From Cytobacillus firmus (GTDB lineage Bacteria > Bacillota > Bacilli > Bacillales > Cytobacillaceae): 33,999 nucleotides of DNA. The position numbers were made by a program, and so were the translations under genes. Below, in pieces: positions 7,229-13,720 of this stretch. Where the stretch lies: positions 1-33,999 of the forward strand of contig NZ_JAMBOJ010000052.1 in NCBI RefSeq assembly GCF_023715565.1, read 5' to 3'. The first letter of the stretch is position 1. Each line of letters opens with the position of its first letter. The notes below the pieces were generated by a model. That model saw only the letters and a list, made by a program, of their open reading frames with translations, ran no database searches and was not told where the DNA came from.

Positions 7229-8140
7229 ATGTTTGAAAAGTGGCTTGAGTACTCAGAAGAAGTGTTAGAAGCGAAGAAAGCAAATAAACCGGTTGTCGCC
7301 CTTGAATCCACCATCATTTCACATGGCATGCCATACCCGCAAAATGTCCAGACAGCAAAAGAGGTAGAGGAAATCATCCGCAAAAACGGTGCGGTTCCGG
7401 CAACCATTGCCATTTTAAATGGTAAAATTAAAATCGGTCTGTCAGATGAGGAGCTGGAATTCCTGGCCCAAAGCAAGGATGTTGAAAAAGCGAGCAGGCG
7501 GGACCTGCCGTATTTAGTGGCTAAAAAGAAAAATGGCGCCACAACGGTAGCGGCCACCATGATCTGTGCAGAGCTTGCCGGCATTGAAGTGTTTGTCACA
7601 GGAGGAATTGGCGGTGTTCACCGTGAAGCGGAAACCACCATGGACATCTCGGCTGACCTGCAGGAGCTTGCGATGACCAATGTTGCCGTTGTCTGTGCAG
7701 GGGCAAAATCCATTCTGGATATCGGATTGACTCTTGAGTACTTAGAAACCCACGGTGTTCCGGTCGTTGGAATTGAAACAGATGTATTGCCTGCCTTCTA
7801 TACTCGTACCAGTCCTTTTAATGTAAACTACAGAGTGGATACTGCCGAGGAAGCAGCCAAAATGATTCGCACCAAATGGGGGCTTGGCCTAAAAGGTGGC
7901 GTTGTCATCGCCAACCCGATTCCTGAAAAAGATGCGCTGGAAGAAGCGTTTATTAGTGGAGTTATTGAAACAGCCTTAAAAGAAGCGAATGAAAACAATA
8001 TCTCAGGGAAAAAAGTGACTCCATTCCTTCTGGGAAAAGTGAAGGAATTAACTGAAGGAAGAAGCTTAACAGCGAATATTGCTTTGGTGAAGCATAATGC
8101 CGAAGTGGGTTCTAGAATTGCTGTTAGTTTGAATGAGTAA
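7229..8140 (+). CDS. psuG: Pseudouridine-5'-phosphate glycosidase
   Basis: Cleaves the C-C glycosidic bond of pseudouridine 5'-phosphate to uracil and ribose 5-phosphate, working with PsuK. The product is 303 residues, the normal family length. [19 protein letters not shown] carries the conserved Glu (26), TTMDISADL includes Asp143 and [12 protein letters not shown] includes Lys160, matching E. coli PsuG Glu31, Asp149 and Lys166 with a constant small offset. The manganese-site region [11 protein letters not shown] is intact. AAGGAGAAG precedes the ATG. It is the second gene of a two-gene operon ended by a clear terminator. No obvious pseudouridine transporter follows. Confidence 0.95.
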   Translation: MFEKWLEYSEEVLEAKKANKPVVALESTIISHGMPYPQNVQTAKEVEEIIRKNGAVPATIAILNGKIKIGLSDEELEFLAQSKDVEKASRRDLPYLVAKKKNGATTVAATMICAELAGIEVFVTGGIGGVHREAETTMDISADLQELAMTNVAVVCAGAKSILDIGLTLEYLETHGVPVVGIETDVLPAFYTRTSPFNVNYRVDTAEEAAKMIRTKWGLGLKGGVVIANPIPEKDALEEAFISGVIETALKEANENNISGKKVTPFLLGKVKELTEGRSLTANIALVKHNAEVGSRIAVSLNE

Positions 8141-8145
8141 AGGGG

Positions 8146-8174
8146 AAGCCAGGCTTGGAAAGTCTGGCTTTTTA
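8146..8174 (+). terminator. Intrinsic terminator of psuKG
   Basis: AAGCCAGgCTT pairs with AAGtCTGGCTT around GGAA and is followed by TTTTAT. Confidence 0.88.
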
Positions 8175-8321
8175 TACTGATAGAATGATAGCTGTGATGA
8201 TAATGGCTAGATACAAGAGTAATCTTAAGAAATTGATCATCTGGATCTGTCCCTTCTGGAAACCCATATATTAGATGATATGTACAGGTTTTTAGATCGG
8301 GGACGGGTGATTGTCTAGATG

Positions 8322-8356
8322 CAGTAAAATGGGCACTTTCCTTGTGGATGTGCCTT
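8322..8356 (-). terminator. Weak terminator after the sortase gene
   Basis: Leftward, GGCAC and GTGCC form a 5-bp stem with a 14-base loop, followed by CATTTTACT. It lies directly after the sortase stop. It is a modest candidate. Confidence 0.45.
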
Positions 8357-8968
8357 TTAATTTTGTATTCTTTTGGCATTCAGGATATACCGGGAAGGAG
8401 CATTGCCCACATATGAGAAGGGGTAACAAGTAGAAACAGTGAGAATTTCGTTAGGAGCGGTAGATCGGATTACAGTGGTATCATCTGCATCAACGATCTT
8501 AGAATCGGTAATTTCATATGTAAACTCACCATATGGCATGCTGACTTCAAAAGTATCACCGATCTCAAGTTCACCGAGGCTGCGAAAGACCGTATCCCGA
8601 TGTCCAGATAATAATATCTGATCATGCTGCCCTGGAAATGCAGTTGTGGTGTAATGGCCAACCCCTTTTTCCAGCTCATCCTCATCTGTTCCTTCTATAA
8701 TGGGAAGTTCAGCTTCCAGGCGGGGGATTTTTAGAATGCCAATGACTTCACCCTGCACAAAGGAGACATCTACCGGATGTTCTGTTTGGAGAACACCTTT
8801 GCTTTCCTTTTTCTTTTCGTTTTGAATTATTTTTTGTGCGTGTATCAAGGAATCTTTAGTTTTCTTCTCCTGAACATACATTTCCTGCAGAGAGAACAGG
8901 ACCAAACCGCCTCCGATTAAGATTAGAAAGGAAGCAGCTACAATCAGAAAACGGCCTCTAACCTTCAT
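8357..8968 (-). CDS. Class D sortase
   Basis: A membrane-anchored cysteine transpeptidase that cuts an LPxT-type sorting signal and joins the protein to peptidoglycan. The product is 203 residues: an N-terminal signal-anchor helix (about 7-27), a linker, and a sortase barrel. The catalytic triad is visible as LSGHRD (His123), TVSTCYPF (Cys181) and APSRYIL (Arg193). Length and the TVSTC motif fit class D enzymes such as B. subtilis YhcS and B. anthracis SrtC, which use LPxTA-type signals. A matching LPQTA protein is encoded nearby at 11858-12574. The sortase starts immediately after a SinR-like gene, forming a leftward operon that is divergent from sipW-tasA. Confidence 0.92.
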   Translation of the reverse strand: MKVRGRFLIVAASFLILIGGGLVLFSLQEMYVQEKKTKDSLIHAQKIIQNEKKKESKGVLQTEHPVDVSFVQGEVIGILKIPRLEAELPIIEGTDEDELEKGVGHYTTTAFPGQHDQILLSGHRDTVFRSLGELEIGDTFEVSMPYGEFTYEITDSKIVDADDTTVIRSTAPNEILTVSTCYPFSYVGNAPSRYILNAKRIQN

Positions 8969-9310
8969 CTAAACGTTCCCTCCATTCATATTCTTAAATT
9001 TAATAAACTCCAGATAATAGGAGAAATCCTCTTTTGTGATTCCCTGCCTGATTGCTTCCTTGACAAGGGAAACCCACTCCTCATCCAGCATAGACAAGTC
9101 GGTAATTTCTTCTTTGTTCTCTTCCAGCAGATCCTCCAGATTAGCATCCAGTGTCCTGGCAATTCGAGATAAAACCTGCAGCGAAGGATTCTCCTGTATA
9201 CCTCTCTCGATATAGCTTAAATATGATTTGGATACCTCCGCTTTTTCTGAGAGCTCATTAATTGAATATCCCTTCTTGATTCTTAAACTTTTAATCCGGC
9301 CACCTATCAT
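8969..9310 (-). CDS. SinR-like repressor paralogue (operon with sortase)
   Basis: A 113-residue regulator with the SinR layout. Residues 1-63 are a Cro/C1-type HTH (MIGGRIKSLRIKKGYSINEL, SKSYLSYIERG), and residues 75-103 match the Sin dimerisation segment (MLDEEWVSLVKEAIRQGITKEDFSYYL). It is clearly related to, but less B. subtilis-like than, the second SinR at 13721-14044, and shorter than SlrR. Its stop abuts the sortase start, so it probably controls and is co-expressed with the sortase. A GAAC-AAAAA-GTTC palindrome at 9360-9372 lies just upstream and an equivalent palindrome precedes the other sinR. Whether it binds the same operators, heterodimerises with SinR or is titrated by SinI is open. 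Confidence 0.88.
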   Translation of the reverse strand: MIGGRIKSLRIKKGYSINELSEKAEVSKSYLSYIERGIQENPSLQVLSRIARTLDANLEDLLEENKEEITDLSMLDEEWVSLVKEAIRQGITKEDFSYYLEFIKFKNMNGGNV

Positions 9311-9359
9311 AGGAATAATACTCCCTTATCATAAAATATATAGATGTTTTCATTATAAC

Positions 9360-9372
9360 GAACAAAAAGTTC
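9360..9372. promoter_or_regulatory. GAAC-N5-GTTC palindrome upstream of the SinR paralogue
   Basis: GAACAAAAAGTTC, 50 bases upstream of the SinR-like gene. It has the same geometry as GAACATTTTGTTC upstream of the second sinR (14105-14117). SinR half-sites contain GTTC/GAAC, so autoregulation is a reasonable inference. Confidence 0.55.
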
Positions 9373-9417
9373 AATAAAAAATACGAAATAGTGAGAATTC
9401 TTGAGGTATTCTTAGAA

Positions 9418-9543
9418 AAAGAACGAAAAACGTTCTTTAAAACGAAAAAACGGCTGAATTTGGAATTTTTCAAAATAAGACGTATGGACTATACTCAATT
9501 TATCGGTTCGATAAAAAGAACGAAATAATTAACCGAAAAGAAC
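9418..9543. promoter_or_regulatory. Cluster of SinR-type operators at the sipW promoter
   Basis: The SinR operator word of B. subtilis is GTTCTYT. Four exact copies are present: AAAGAAC at 9418-9424 and GTTCTTT at 9432-9438, together a perfect 21-bp palindrome AAAGAACG-aaaaa-CGTTCTTT, then AAAGAAC at 9515-9521 and 9537-9543, spaced 22 bases apart. A TATACT -10 candidate at 9490-9495 puts the last two sites just downstream of the start of transcription. The arrangement predicts strong repression of sipW-tasA by SinR. Confidence 0.8.
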
Positions 9544-9572
9544 GAAAGAGAAAATTGCAAGGAAGTGAAGTT

Positions 9573-10115
9573 GTGAAGAAAGTATTGAAAATTTCATCAA
9601 CCATAGTAATTATCCTTGTGGTCCTGTTTGCTGCATTAGCAATGGTGTACTTCTTCTTAGCAAAAGGAAACATTGATAAAGCACCAAGCATCTTTGGCTA
9701 TAAGCCGCTTACCATTCTATCAAACTCCATGCAGCCAGCCTTCAACGCCGGTGACATCATTTTAATAGATGTAGAGACAGAACCAAAAGAGGGTGACGTC
9801 ATTACATACAAACACCCAGATGGAGTATTAGTAACACACAGGGCAGTTAGAACCTTTGTGCAAAATGGAACCATGTTCTTTGAAACAAAAGGAGACAACA
9901 ACGAACATGTCGATGAAGTATTGATCTCCAGAGAGAACATTGTAGGAGTTCAGGAAAAAATAATTCCTAATCTGGGGTATGTGGCACAGTTTATGGCAGG
10001 TCCAATCGGATTTTTTATCTTCATAGTAATGCCGATTCTAGCTGTGATCATTATTGAAATTTTCCAGAGACTTGGATTAATAACCACAAAGAAAGAAGAA
10101 CAAATACAAGGGTAA
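9573..10115 (+). CDS. sipW: SipW-type signal peptidase I
   Basis: An ER-type (Ser/His) signal peptidase that removes the signal peptides of fibre proteins of the TasA/camelysin family at the membrane. The 180-residue protein has an N-terminal membrane helix (about 8-30), ILSNSMQP with catalytic Ser52, GVLVTHR with His89 in place of the usual bacterial Lys, and a C-terminal helix (about 135-165). The Ser/His dyad and two-helix topology distinguish SipW from the other SPases. The GTG at 9573 is chosen because AAGGAAG lies before it at the right distance; an upstream in-frame TTG at 9555 lacks a site. It is the first gene of the rightward matrix operon, behind SinR-type operators. Confidence 0.92.
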   Translation: MKKVLKISSTIVIILVVLFAALAMVYFFLAKGNIDKAPSIFGYKPLTILSNSMQPAFNAGDIILIDVETEPKEGDVITYKHPDGVLVTHRAVRTFVQNGTMFFETKGDNNEHVDEVLISRENIVGVQEKIIPNLGYVAQFMAGPIGFFIFIVMPILAVIIIEIFQRLGLITTKKEEQIQG

Positions 10116-10132
10116 TAGCGGGGGAAGGAGTG

Positions 10133-10174
10133 ATGGCGGATGAAAACTTAAAATATAAAAAGTTTATATTTTAA
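10133..10174 (+). CDS. Possible 13-residue micro-ORF between sipW and tasA
   Basis: GGGGGAAGGAG lies just upstream of an ATG that opens MADENLKYKKFIF and stops. The ribosome site is as good as those of the neighbouring genes. The frame runs through the AU-rich hairpin at 10143-10177, so translation could influence that structure. It may equally be the relic of a degraded gene. Confidence 0.3.
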   Translation: MADENLKYKKFIF

Positions 10175-10178
10175 CTTT
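10141..10178 (+). repeat. AU-rich inverted repeat in the sipW-tasA spacer
   Basis: AAAcTTAAAATATAAA pairs with TTTATATTTTAAcTTT around AAG, giving a long A/T-only stem with one internal mismatch and no terminal T-run. It lies about 45 bases before tasA. It could be an mRNA processing or stabilising hairpin, which would help produce more TasA than SipW. Confidence 0.55.
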
Positions 10179-10222
10179 AAATTCGTACAAAAAATTATTA
10201 AAAATAAGGGAGAGATTTTCAC

Positions 10223-10831
10223 ATGAAAAAAATGAAAAAGGCTTTATTAGGTACAGCATTAGCAGGAACACTTGTAATTGGTGCCGGAGCAGGTACATAT
10301 TCTTGGTTTAATGCCGATTATAAAGTTTCTGGTGAAATAACTAACCATACTTTATCTATTAATAAATCTCTCAGTGCAACTGAAACCCTTAGCTTTGGAA
10401 AGTTGGCTCCTAGCCAAACGAAATCAGATACTTTCTCATTTCGGAACACAGGTTCAATGGATCAAATTCTTAGAGCAGGATTAAATTTTCAGCTTAAAGA
10501 TAAAGATGGAAATGCAATCTCGGCACCTAGTAAAGATAAGTATATAGTGACTGCAACAGTAAAGTTTAAAAGAGGTACTCAGGAATGGAATTTTGGGCCA
10601 GTAAGTGGGAATGCGCAAGCAATTGATCAATATTTGGCAGGTAATACTTGGTTCCCAGATGACTCAGGTGCTGAAAATCCTGTTTTTAAACCAGGCGATA
10701 AAGTAGAAGTCAAACTTGATGTTAAATTACATGAGTCCGCAGGTAATGAATATCAGGGTTTAAAATTGTATGGTGAACTTGAAATTGATGCTAGACAAAC
10801 AGATGCAAATTCTGAGTTTAACAGCAATTAA
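10223..10831 (+). CDS. TasA/camelysin-family matrix fibre protein
   Basis: A secreted fibre subunit of the TasA/CalY (camelysin) family, which assembles into extracellular biofilm filaments. The 202-residue precursor has a SipW-type signal: MKKMKKALLG, a hydrophobic stretch, then GAGTYSWFNADY, where WFN and AYFN-like sequences mark family cleavage sites at about residue 26-30. The mature part has the family signature LSFGKLAPSQTKSDTFSFRNTGSMDQ, comparable with TasA's LKPGDKLTKDF..NNGS block, and ends in a jelly-roll-like strand pattern. It is second in the operon after sipW, with GGGAGAG as ribosome site. It is shorter than B. subtilis TasA (261) and nearer camelysin in size. I give no symbol because tasA and calY cannot be separated here. 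Confidence 0.9.
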   Translation: MKKMKKALLGTALAGTLVIGAGAGTYSWFNADYKVSGEITNHTLSINKSLSATETLSFGKLAPSQTKSDTFSFRNTGSMDQILRAGLNFQLKDKDGNAISAPSKDKYIVTATVKFKRGTQEWNFGPVSGNAQAIDQYLAGNTWFPDDSGAENPVFKPGDKVEVKLDVKLHESAGNEYQGLKLYGELEIDARQTDANSEFNSN

Positions 10832-10845
10832 TCTTTAAAAATTGG

Positions 10846-10878
10846 AAATAGCCGGTTACGTTAGCCGGCTATTTTTTT
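10846..10878 (+). terminator. Terminator (probably partial) between the tasA-like and tapA-like genes
   Basis: AAATAGCCGG pairs with CCGGCTATTT around TTACGTTAG, followed by TTTT. It would separate abundant fibre-subunit mRNA from a lower level of read-through into the accessory genes downstream. Confidence 0.88.
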
Positions 10879-10926
10879 AAATAGAAAAGGTTACAAGATG
10901 TTAAATTAATTTAAAGGAGAGTTCCT

Positions 10927-11823
10927 GTGAACAGAAAGGAAAAGTATAGAAGAATACGTATTGGCAAAAGGGTTAACCTTTCTAAATACTCTTTGCTGGG
11001 TATCTCTATTAGTTCTCTTTTTTTATTTTCACTTTTTATCATGTCATTTGGCACCTATGCATATTTTAATGCGCAGTATAAAAATGAATTTAATATACGA
11101 AACGCTACAAAAGAAGAGCTGGTTCAAATCACCGAGGGACCTGTTGAATATGAGGATAAATGTAAAGCAAAACAAACGGTAACAGTAAAGAATATTTTTG
11201 ATTATAAAGTAGTTATTTCCATAGACAATAGTGAGTATATTCTCCAGCCAGGAGAAGCTATTACCCATAGTCAAATTCTTGCTGATGGATGCGGTGAGTT
11301 TGGTGACAAGTCTTTCAAAATTATTGGCTATGAAAATTACTTTGTTCATCCTGTCAATGCTGTTGTAGAAAAAAAAATGCTTAATCCCAAGCCGCCTTGT
11401 CCTCCGCAATCAGACAACGGTCAAGGAAAACCTAATGATAATGGTAAAGGAAAGCAGTGCGGGCATACAGATACCAATGGCGGAACTTCTGTACCAGAAG
11501 AATCAAATTCTAATGAAGAAAATAAAGTTGTCACAAAGAATGAAGAAAAGCAAGGTAAAGATACTCAACAAGAAACAGAAAAAATGAATACTGAAGCATC
11601 CAGTGATGGATCTACCAAAAATGAGAATGCAAATACCTCTACTGATATAGAAGAAACAGAAACAAAGAAAGAATCAGATGTGGAGGTAGAGCAGGAACAA
11701 AAGCAAGAGGAAGAACAAGCAGAGCAGCAAGCACAAGTTCAGCCTGAGAAAAAAGATCCTGTAACCTCTGAGGAACCTAAAAAAGAACAAGAAAACAGTA
11801 GCACTGAAGACAGTGCCTCTTGA
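10927..11823 (+). CDS. TapA-like fibre accessory/anchor protein
   Basis: A 298-residue secreted or membrane-tethered protein. Residues 1-20 are basic; 21-47 form a hydrophobic segment ending FGTYAYFNAQY, which looks like a SipW-cleaved signal. Residues 50-150 form a small domain with Cys79, Cys122 and a VTVKNIFDYKVVISID strand pattern; further Cys are at 158 and 178. From about 180 to the end it is very hydrophilic, rich in Glu, Lys, Gln, Ser and Thr, like the disordered tail of B. subtilis TapA, which nucleates TasA fibres. Direct sequence identity to TapA looks low, so the call rests on layout, signal type and operon position. A GTG start with AAAGGAGAG upstream is well supported. Confidence 0.7.
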   Translation: MNRKEKYRRIRIGKRVNLSKYSLLGISISSLFLFSLFIMSFGTYAYFNAQYKNEFNIRNATKEELVQITEGPVEYEDKCKAKQTVTVKNIFDYKVVISIDNSEYILQPGEAITHSQILADGCGEFGDKSFKIIGYENYFVHPVNAVVEKKMLNPKPPCPPQSDNGQGKPNDNGKGKQCGHTDTNGGTSVPEESNSNEENKVVTKNEEKQGKDTQQETEKMNTEASSDGSTKNENANTSTDIEETETKKESDVEVEQEQKQEEEQAEQQAQVQPEKKDPVTSEEPKKEQENSSTEDSAS

Positions 11824-11857
11824 CCGAGTGCGGTTAGGGTTAATGGGGTGAGTGAAA

Positions 11858-12574
11858 ATGATTAGTATAAAAACTATCCTAAAACTCCTTTTAATGTGTA
11901 CCTTGGTTATGATTTTTCCTGCCACCAAAGCAGAGGGGAAGGGAAATGAACTATTAATAGAAGTAAAGCAGGATAAAGTGTTGTTTCAAACTGTTAACCT
12001 GGCTCCTGGAAGATCTATTAGCGAAGTATTAACTATTCAAAATAGAGGAGATTTTGATTTTGACTACAATAGCAGTTCAAACCTTAAAAAAGGTGAAAAG
12101 CTTTTTAATGAGTTGTTATTGAAAGTTCATGATTCAAACGGCGAGCTTCTATTTGATGGGAGATTATCTGACTTCAATGAATTAGGGGATAGGAAACTAA
12201 AATCTAATTTCGAAGAAGATTTAAAAATTCTTGTAAGTTTACCATCACATATAGGAAATGAGTTTCAGGGTGAATCTTGTGAATTTGAATTAACTTTTTA
12301 TGCCAAACAGAATATTAGAGATCCGGACCAAAACGGTGAAAACCAAGACCCTGTTAGCCCAGGCGATAACAATGGAAGCCCGCAGCGTCCTATAGGCGAT
12401 GAGACTCTTACAAATAATCCATCCAAGGCACAAGTGTTGCCGCAAACTGCAACTAATTTATTTAATAACTTATTTGCAGGTATTCTAATCTTTCTGTTGG
12501 GTGTAGGTATACTATTTTTCAATAAAAATAACTTAATCCTCATGAGGAATTTTAAAAATAGGATAATAAAATAA
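11858..12574 (+). CDS. TasA-like surface protein with LPQTA sortase signal
   Basis: A 238-residue protein predicted to be covalently wall-anchored. Residues 1-25 are an ordinary signal peptide (PATKA before the cut), not the SipW type. Residues 30-152 resemble the TasA/camelysin fold: VNLAPGRSISEVLTIQNRGDFDFDY corresponds to the L.PG......NNGS block of TasA. A Pro/Asn/Gly linker (153-190) leads to LPQTA (194-198), a hydrophobic span (about 202-222) and a basic tail, the standard sorting-signal order. Class D sortases use LPxTA signals, and one is encoded at 8357-8968. The ATG at 11858 with GGGGTGA 7 bases upstream is chosen. It is the last gene of the sipW operon. I infer that it roots the fibre on peptidoglycan. 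Confidence 0.82.
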   Translation: MISIKTILKLLLMCTLVMIFPATKAEGKGNELLIEVKQDKVLFQTVNLAPGRSISEVLTIQNRGDFDFDYNSSSNLKKGEKLFNELLLKVHDSNGELLFDGRLSDFNELGDRKLKSNFEEDLKILVSLPSHIGNEFQGESCEFELTFYAKQNIRDPDQNGENQDPVSPGDNNGSPQRPIGDETLTNNPSKAQVLPQTATNLFNNLFAGILIFLLGVGILFFNKNNLILMRNFKNRIIK

Positions 12575-12586
12575 GTTATTTTCGTA

Positions 12587-12623
12587 GGGGCTTGAATTGA
12601 ATAAGCTTTCAAGCCCTTTTATT
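12587..12623 (+). terminator. Intrinsic terminator of the sipW operon
   Basis: GGGCTTGAA pairs with TTCAAGCCC around an 11-base loop and is followed by TTTT. It marks the end of the four-gene matrix operon. Confidence 0.85.
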
Positions 12624-12926
12624 ATGGTGATTATTTTGAAAAGAATATTGTTAGTCCTTTCAATTTTAAATTTATTAGATGGCATACTAACGTTAATTGG
12701 ACTCAACCATAATGTAATTGAAGAATATAATCCAGTAATGAAAATTTTATATGATTTCAATCCCCTTATTATTTCAAACAGTAAAACTGATCCTTTCTGC
12801 TTTTTTGATAGTATTATCTTATTTTATACCTGAAAAGAGTTTCGTCAAGATCATAACAATTGGTGCAACATAATATATTTAATAGTATGTTTGCTTCATT
12901 TAGTTTGGATTTTCATCTTATTTTAG
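12624..12926 (+). pseudogene. DUF5658-type small membrane protein, frameshifted
   Basis: The intact start encodes ILNLLDGILTLIGL and VIEEYNPVMKILYDFNPL, the typical first helix and E-x-NP motif of DUF5658-like membrane proteins. After about residue 50 the coding sense moves to another frame (FQTVKLILSAFLIVLSYF, IPEKSFVKIITIGAT), hits a stop, and continues in a third frame as IIYLIVCLLHLVWIFILF before a final TAG at 12926. Read together these give about 100 residues with the expected three or so helices. Two frameshifts, one near 12775 and one near 12870, are therefore needed. It is either a decayed gene or has sequencing errors. No good ribosome site is seen, the ATG at 12624 being within the preceding terminator's tail. 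Confidence 0.7.
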
Positions 12927-12958
12927 TTTGTTAAAAATTTAAATAGGGGTGGTGTCCC

Positions 12959-13216
12959 ATGTACCAAAAAAACTGTCCAACATGCCATAACCCATCTTTC
13001 AGCAGCACTGAAACCCGAAAGTGGCTGTGCCCGGTTTGCGGAAATGATTTGACAAATAATACTTTCCTTGATGCAATGACACGGGAACCGGTCCATATTA
13101 TCTATAAGAAAAAGAAAATTTCACTCACATCTTCTCTGCAGGAAGTTAATAAGAAATATAGGAAAAGAATCGGCCATTCTTACTATTCGAAACAGAGAAC
13201 AATAAATAATAATTGA
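12959..13216 (+). CDS. Small zinc-ribbon protein
   Basis: An 85-residue protein with two Cys-x-x-Cys knuckles, CPTCHN (6-11) and CPVCGND (25-31), that would bind one zinc ion. The remainder is basic (IIYKKKKISL, NKKYRKRIGHSYYSKQR) with no membrane segment, so a nucleic-acid- or protein-binding role is possible but unproven. GGGGTGGTG precedes the ATG. I do not recognise a named family. It lies between the matrix operon and the riboswitch-sinI unit and may be an accessory regulator, or simply a bystander. Confidence 0.7.
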   Translation: MYQKNCPTCHNPSFSSTETRKWLCPVCGNDLTNNTFLDAMTREPVHIIYKKKKISLTSSLQEVNKKYRKRIGHSYYSKQRTINNN

Positions 13217-13349
13217 TGGATTTGAGAGATAATTGTCGAACAATAAATTAATTTAATATTAAAATAAATAATAATAATTACAAAAAATGACAACGTTAGC
13301 AATATGACCATAGTAGAATACACTTATGGAAAATATTTCTTTGAGCCGA

Positions 13350-13443
13350 TAGGCACAGAAAAAGGCAAACTCATTGAAAGATGAGGACGCAAAGTCGCGG
13401 GTCTAAGGTATTGGAAAATACTATGATGGCTGGATTGCCTGGA
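13350..13443 (+). ncRNA. Cyclic di-GMP-I (GEMM-I) riboswitch aptamer
   Basis: The leader of the sinI-like gene carries the key GEMM-I elements in order: CACAG then GGCAAAC (13373-13379); a CTCAT/ATGAG hairpin with a GAAA tetraloop; the invariant GACGCAAAG; TCTAAGG opening a second hairpin GGTATT-ggaa-AATACT that closes with TATGATGGC, the two sides of a tetraloop receptor like CCUAAG/UAUGG; and GGATTGCC, which pairs back to GGCAA. The G of GGCAAAC at the ligand position favours c-di-GMP over cGAMP, whose aptamers carry A there. The expression platform is not resolved; a hairpin at 13441-13458 sits directly before the sinI ribosome site, so translational control is possible. Confidence 0.9.
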
Positions 13444-13469
13444 ATACGATACGTATCCTGGGGGGAAGA

Positions 13470-13619
13470 ATGTTGACAGAACAAAATGTAAAGATCGATG
13501 GAATTGATTTGGAGTGGATGCAGTTAATTATGGAAGCAAAGAACCTAGGCCTGCAAAAGGAAGAAATTAGAGAGTTTTTACATAATAACAGAGCGAAAGA
13601 GATTCTGTTGGAAGCTTAA
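13470..13619 (+). CDS. sinI: SinI-like antirepressor
   Basis: A 49-residue protein beginning MLTEQNVKIDGIDLEW. Its core, LEWMQLIMEAKNLGLQKEEIREFL, matches the SinI dimerisation helices that bind and dismantle SinR (B. subtilis SinI: LDQEWVELMVEAKEANISPEEIRKYL). No DNA-binding domain is present, as expected for SinI. The ATG lies 4 bases after GGGGGG and just after the riboswitch aptamer, so expression is probably set by c-di-GMP. It is convergent with sinR at 13721-14044 and not upstream of it in tandem as in B. subtilis, so the antagonist and repressor are uncoupled transcriptionally. Its likely partners are that SinR and perhaps the paralogue at 8969-9310. Confidence 0.88.
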   Translation: MLTEQNVKIDGIDLEWMQLIMEAKNLGLQKEEIREFLHNNRAKEILLEA

Positions 13620-13634
13620 ATATCCGGTATTGCT

Positions 13635-13680
13635 AAGTATTTCTGTTGGAGGTATCTCTAAATAGAAATGCTTTTTATTT
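13635..13680 (+). terminator. Candidate terminator after sinI
   Basis: AAGTATTTCT and AGAAATGCTT can pair (one G-T wobble) around a loop of about 19 bases, followed by TTTATTT. It is long-looped and only moderately convincing. Confidence 0.5.
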
Positions 13681-13684
13681 TGCT

Positions 13685-13714
13685 AAAAAAAATAAGCCTG
13701 TGTATTCAGGCTCA
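13685..13714 (-). terminator. Intrinsic terminator of sinR
   Basis: Leftward, AGCCTG-aataca-CAGGCT is followed by a long T-run. It lies just downstream of the sinR stop. Confidence 0.8.
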
Positions 13715-13720
13715 TTGCAA

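Noticed and set aside
7828..8379. Leftward 183-codon ORF overlapping the end of psuG and the sortase terminator
   Set aside because: It is antisense to conserved psuG, has low-quality composition and no ribosome site.
8969..9310. Calling the SinR paralogue SlrR
   Set aside because: SlrR of B. subtilis is longer (152 residues) and located elsewhere; at 113 residues and beside a sortase this gene is simply a SinR paralogue.
11044..11409. Leftward ORF inside the TapA-like gene
   Set aside because: Antisense shadow of an A/T-rich coding region without start signals.
13350..13443. Reading the aptamer as a cGAMP (GEMM-Ib) riboswitch
   Set aside because: The ligand-contact position in GGCAAAC is G, as in c-di-GMP aptamers; cGAMP types carry A. 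Not excluded without binding data.
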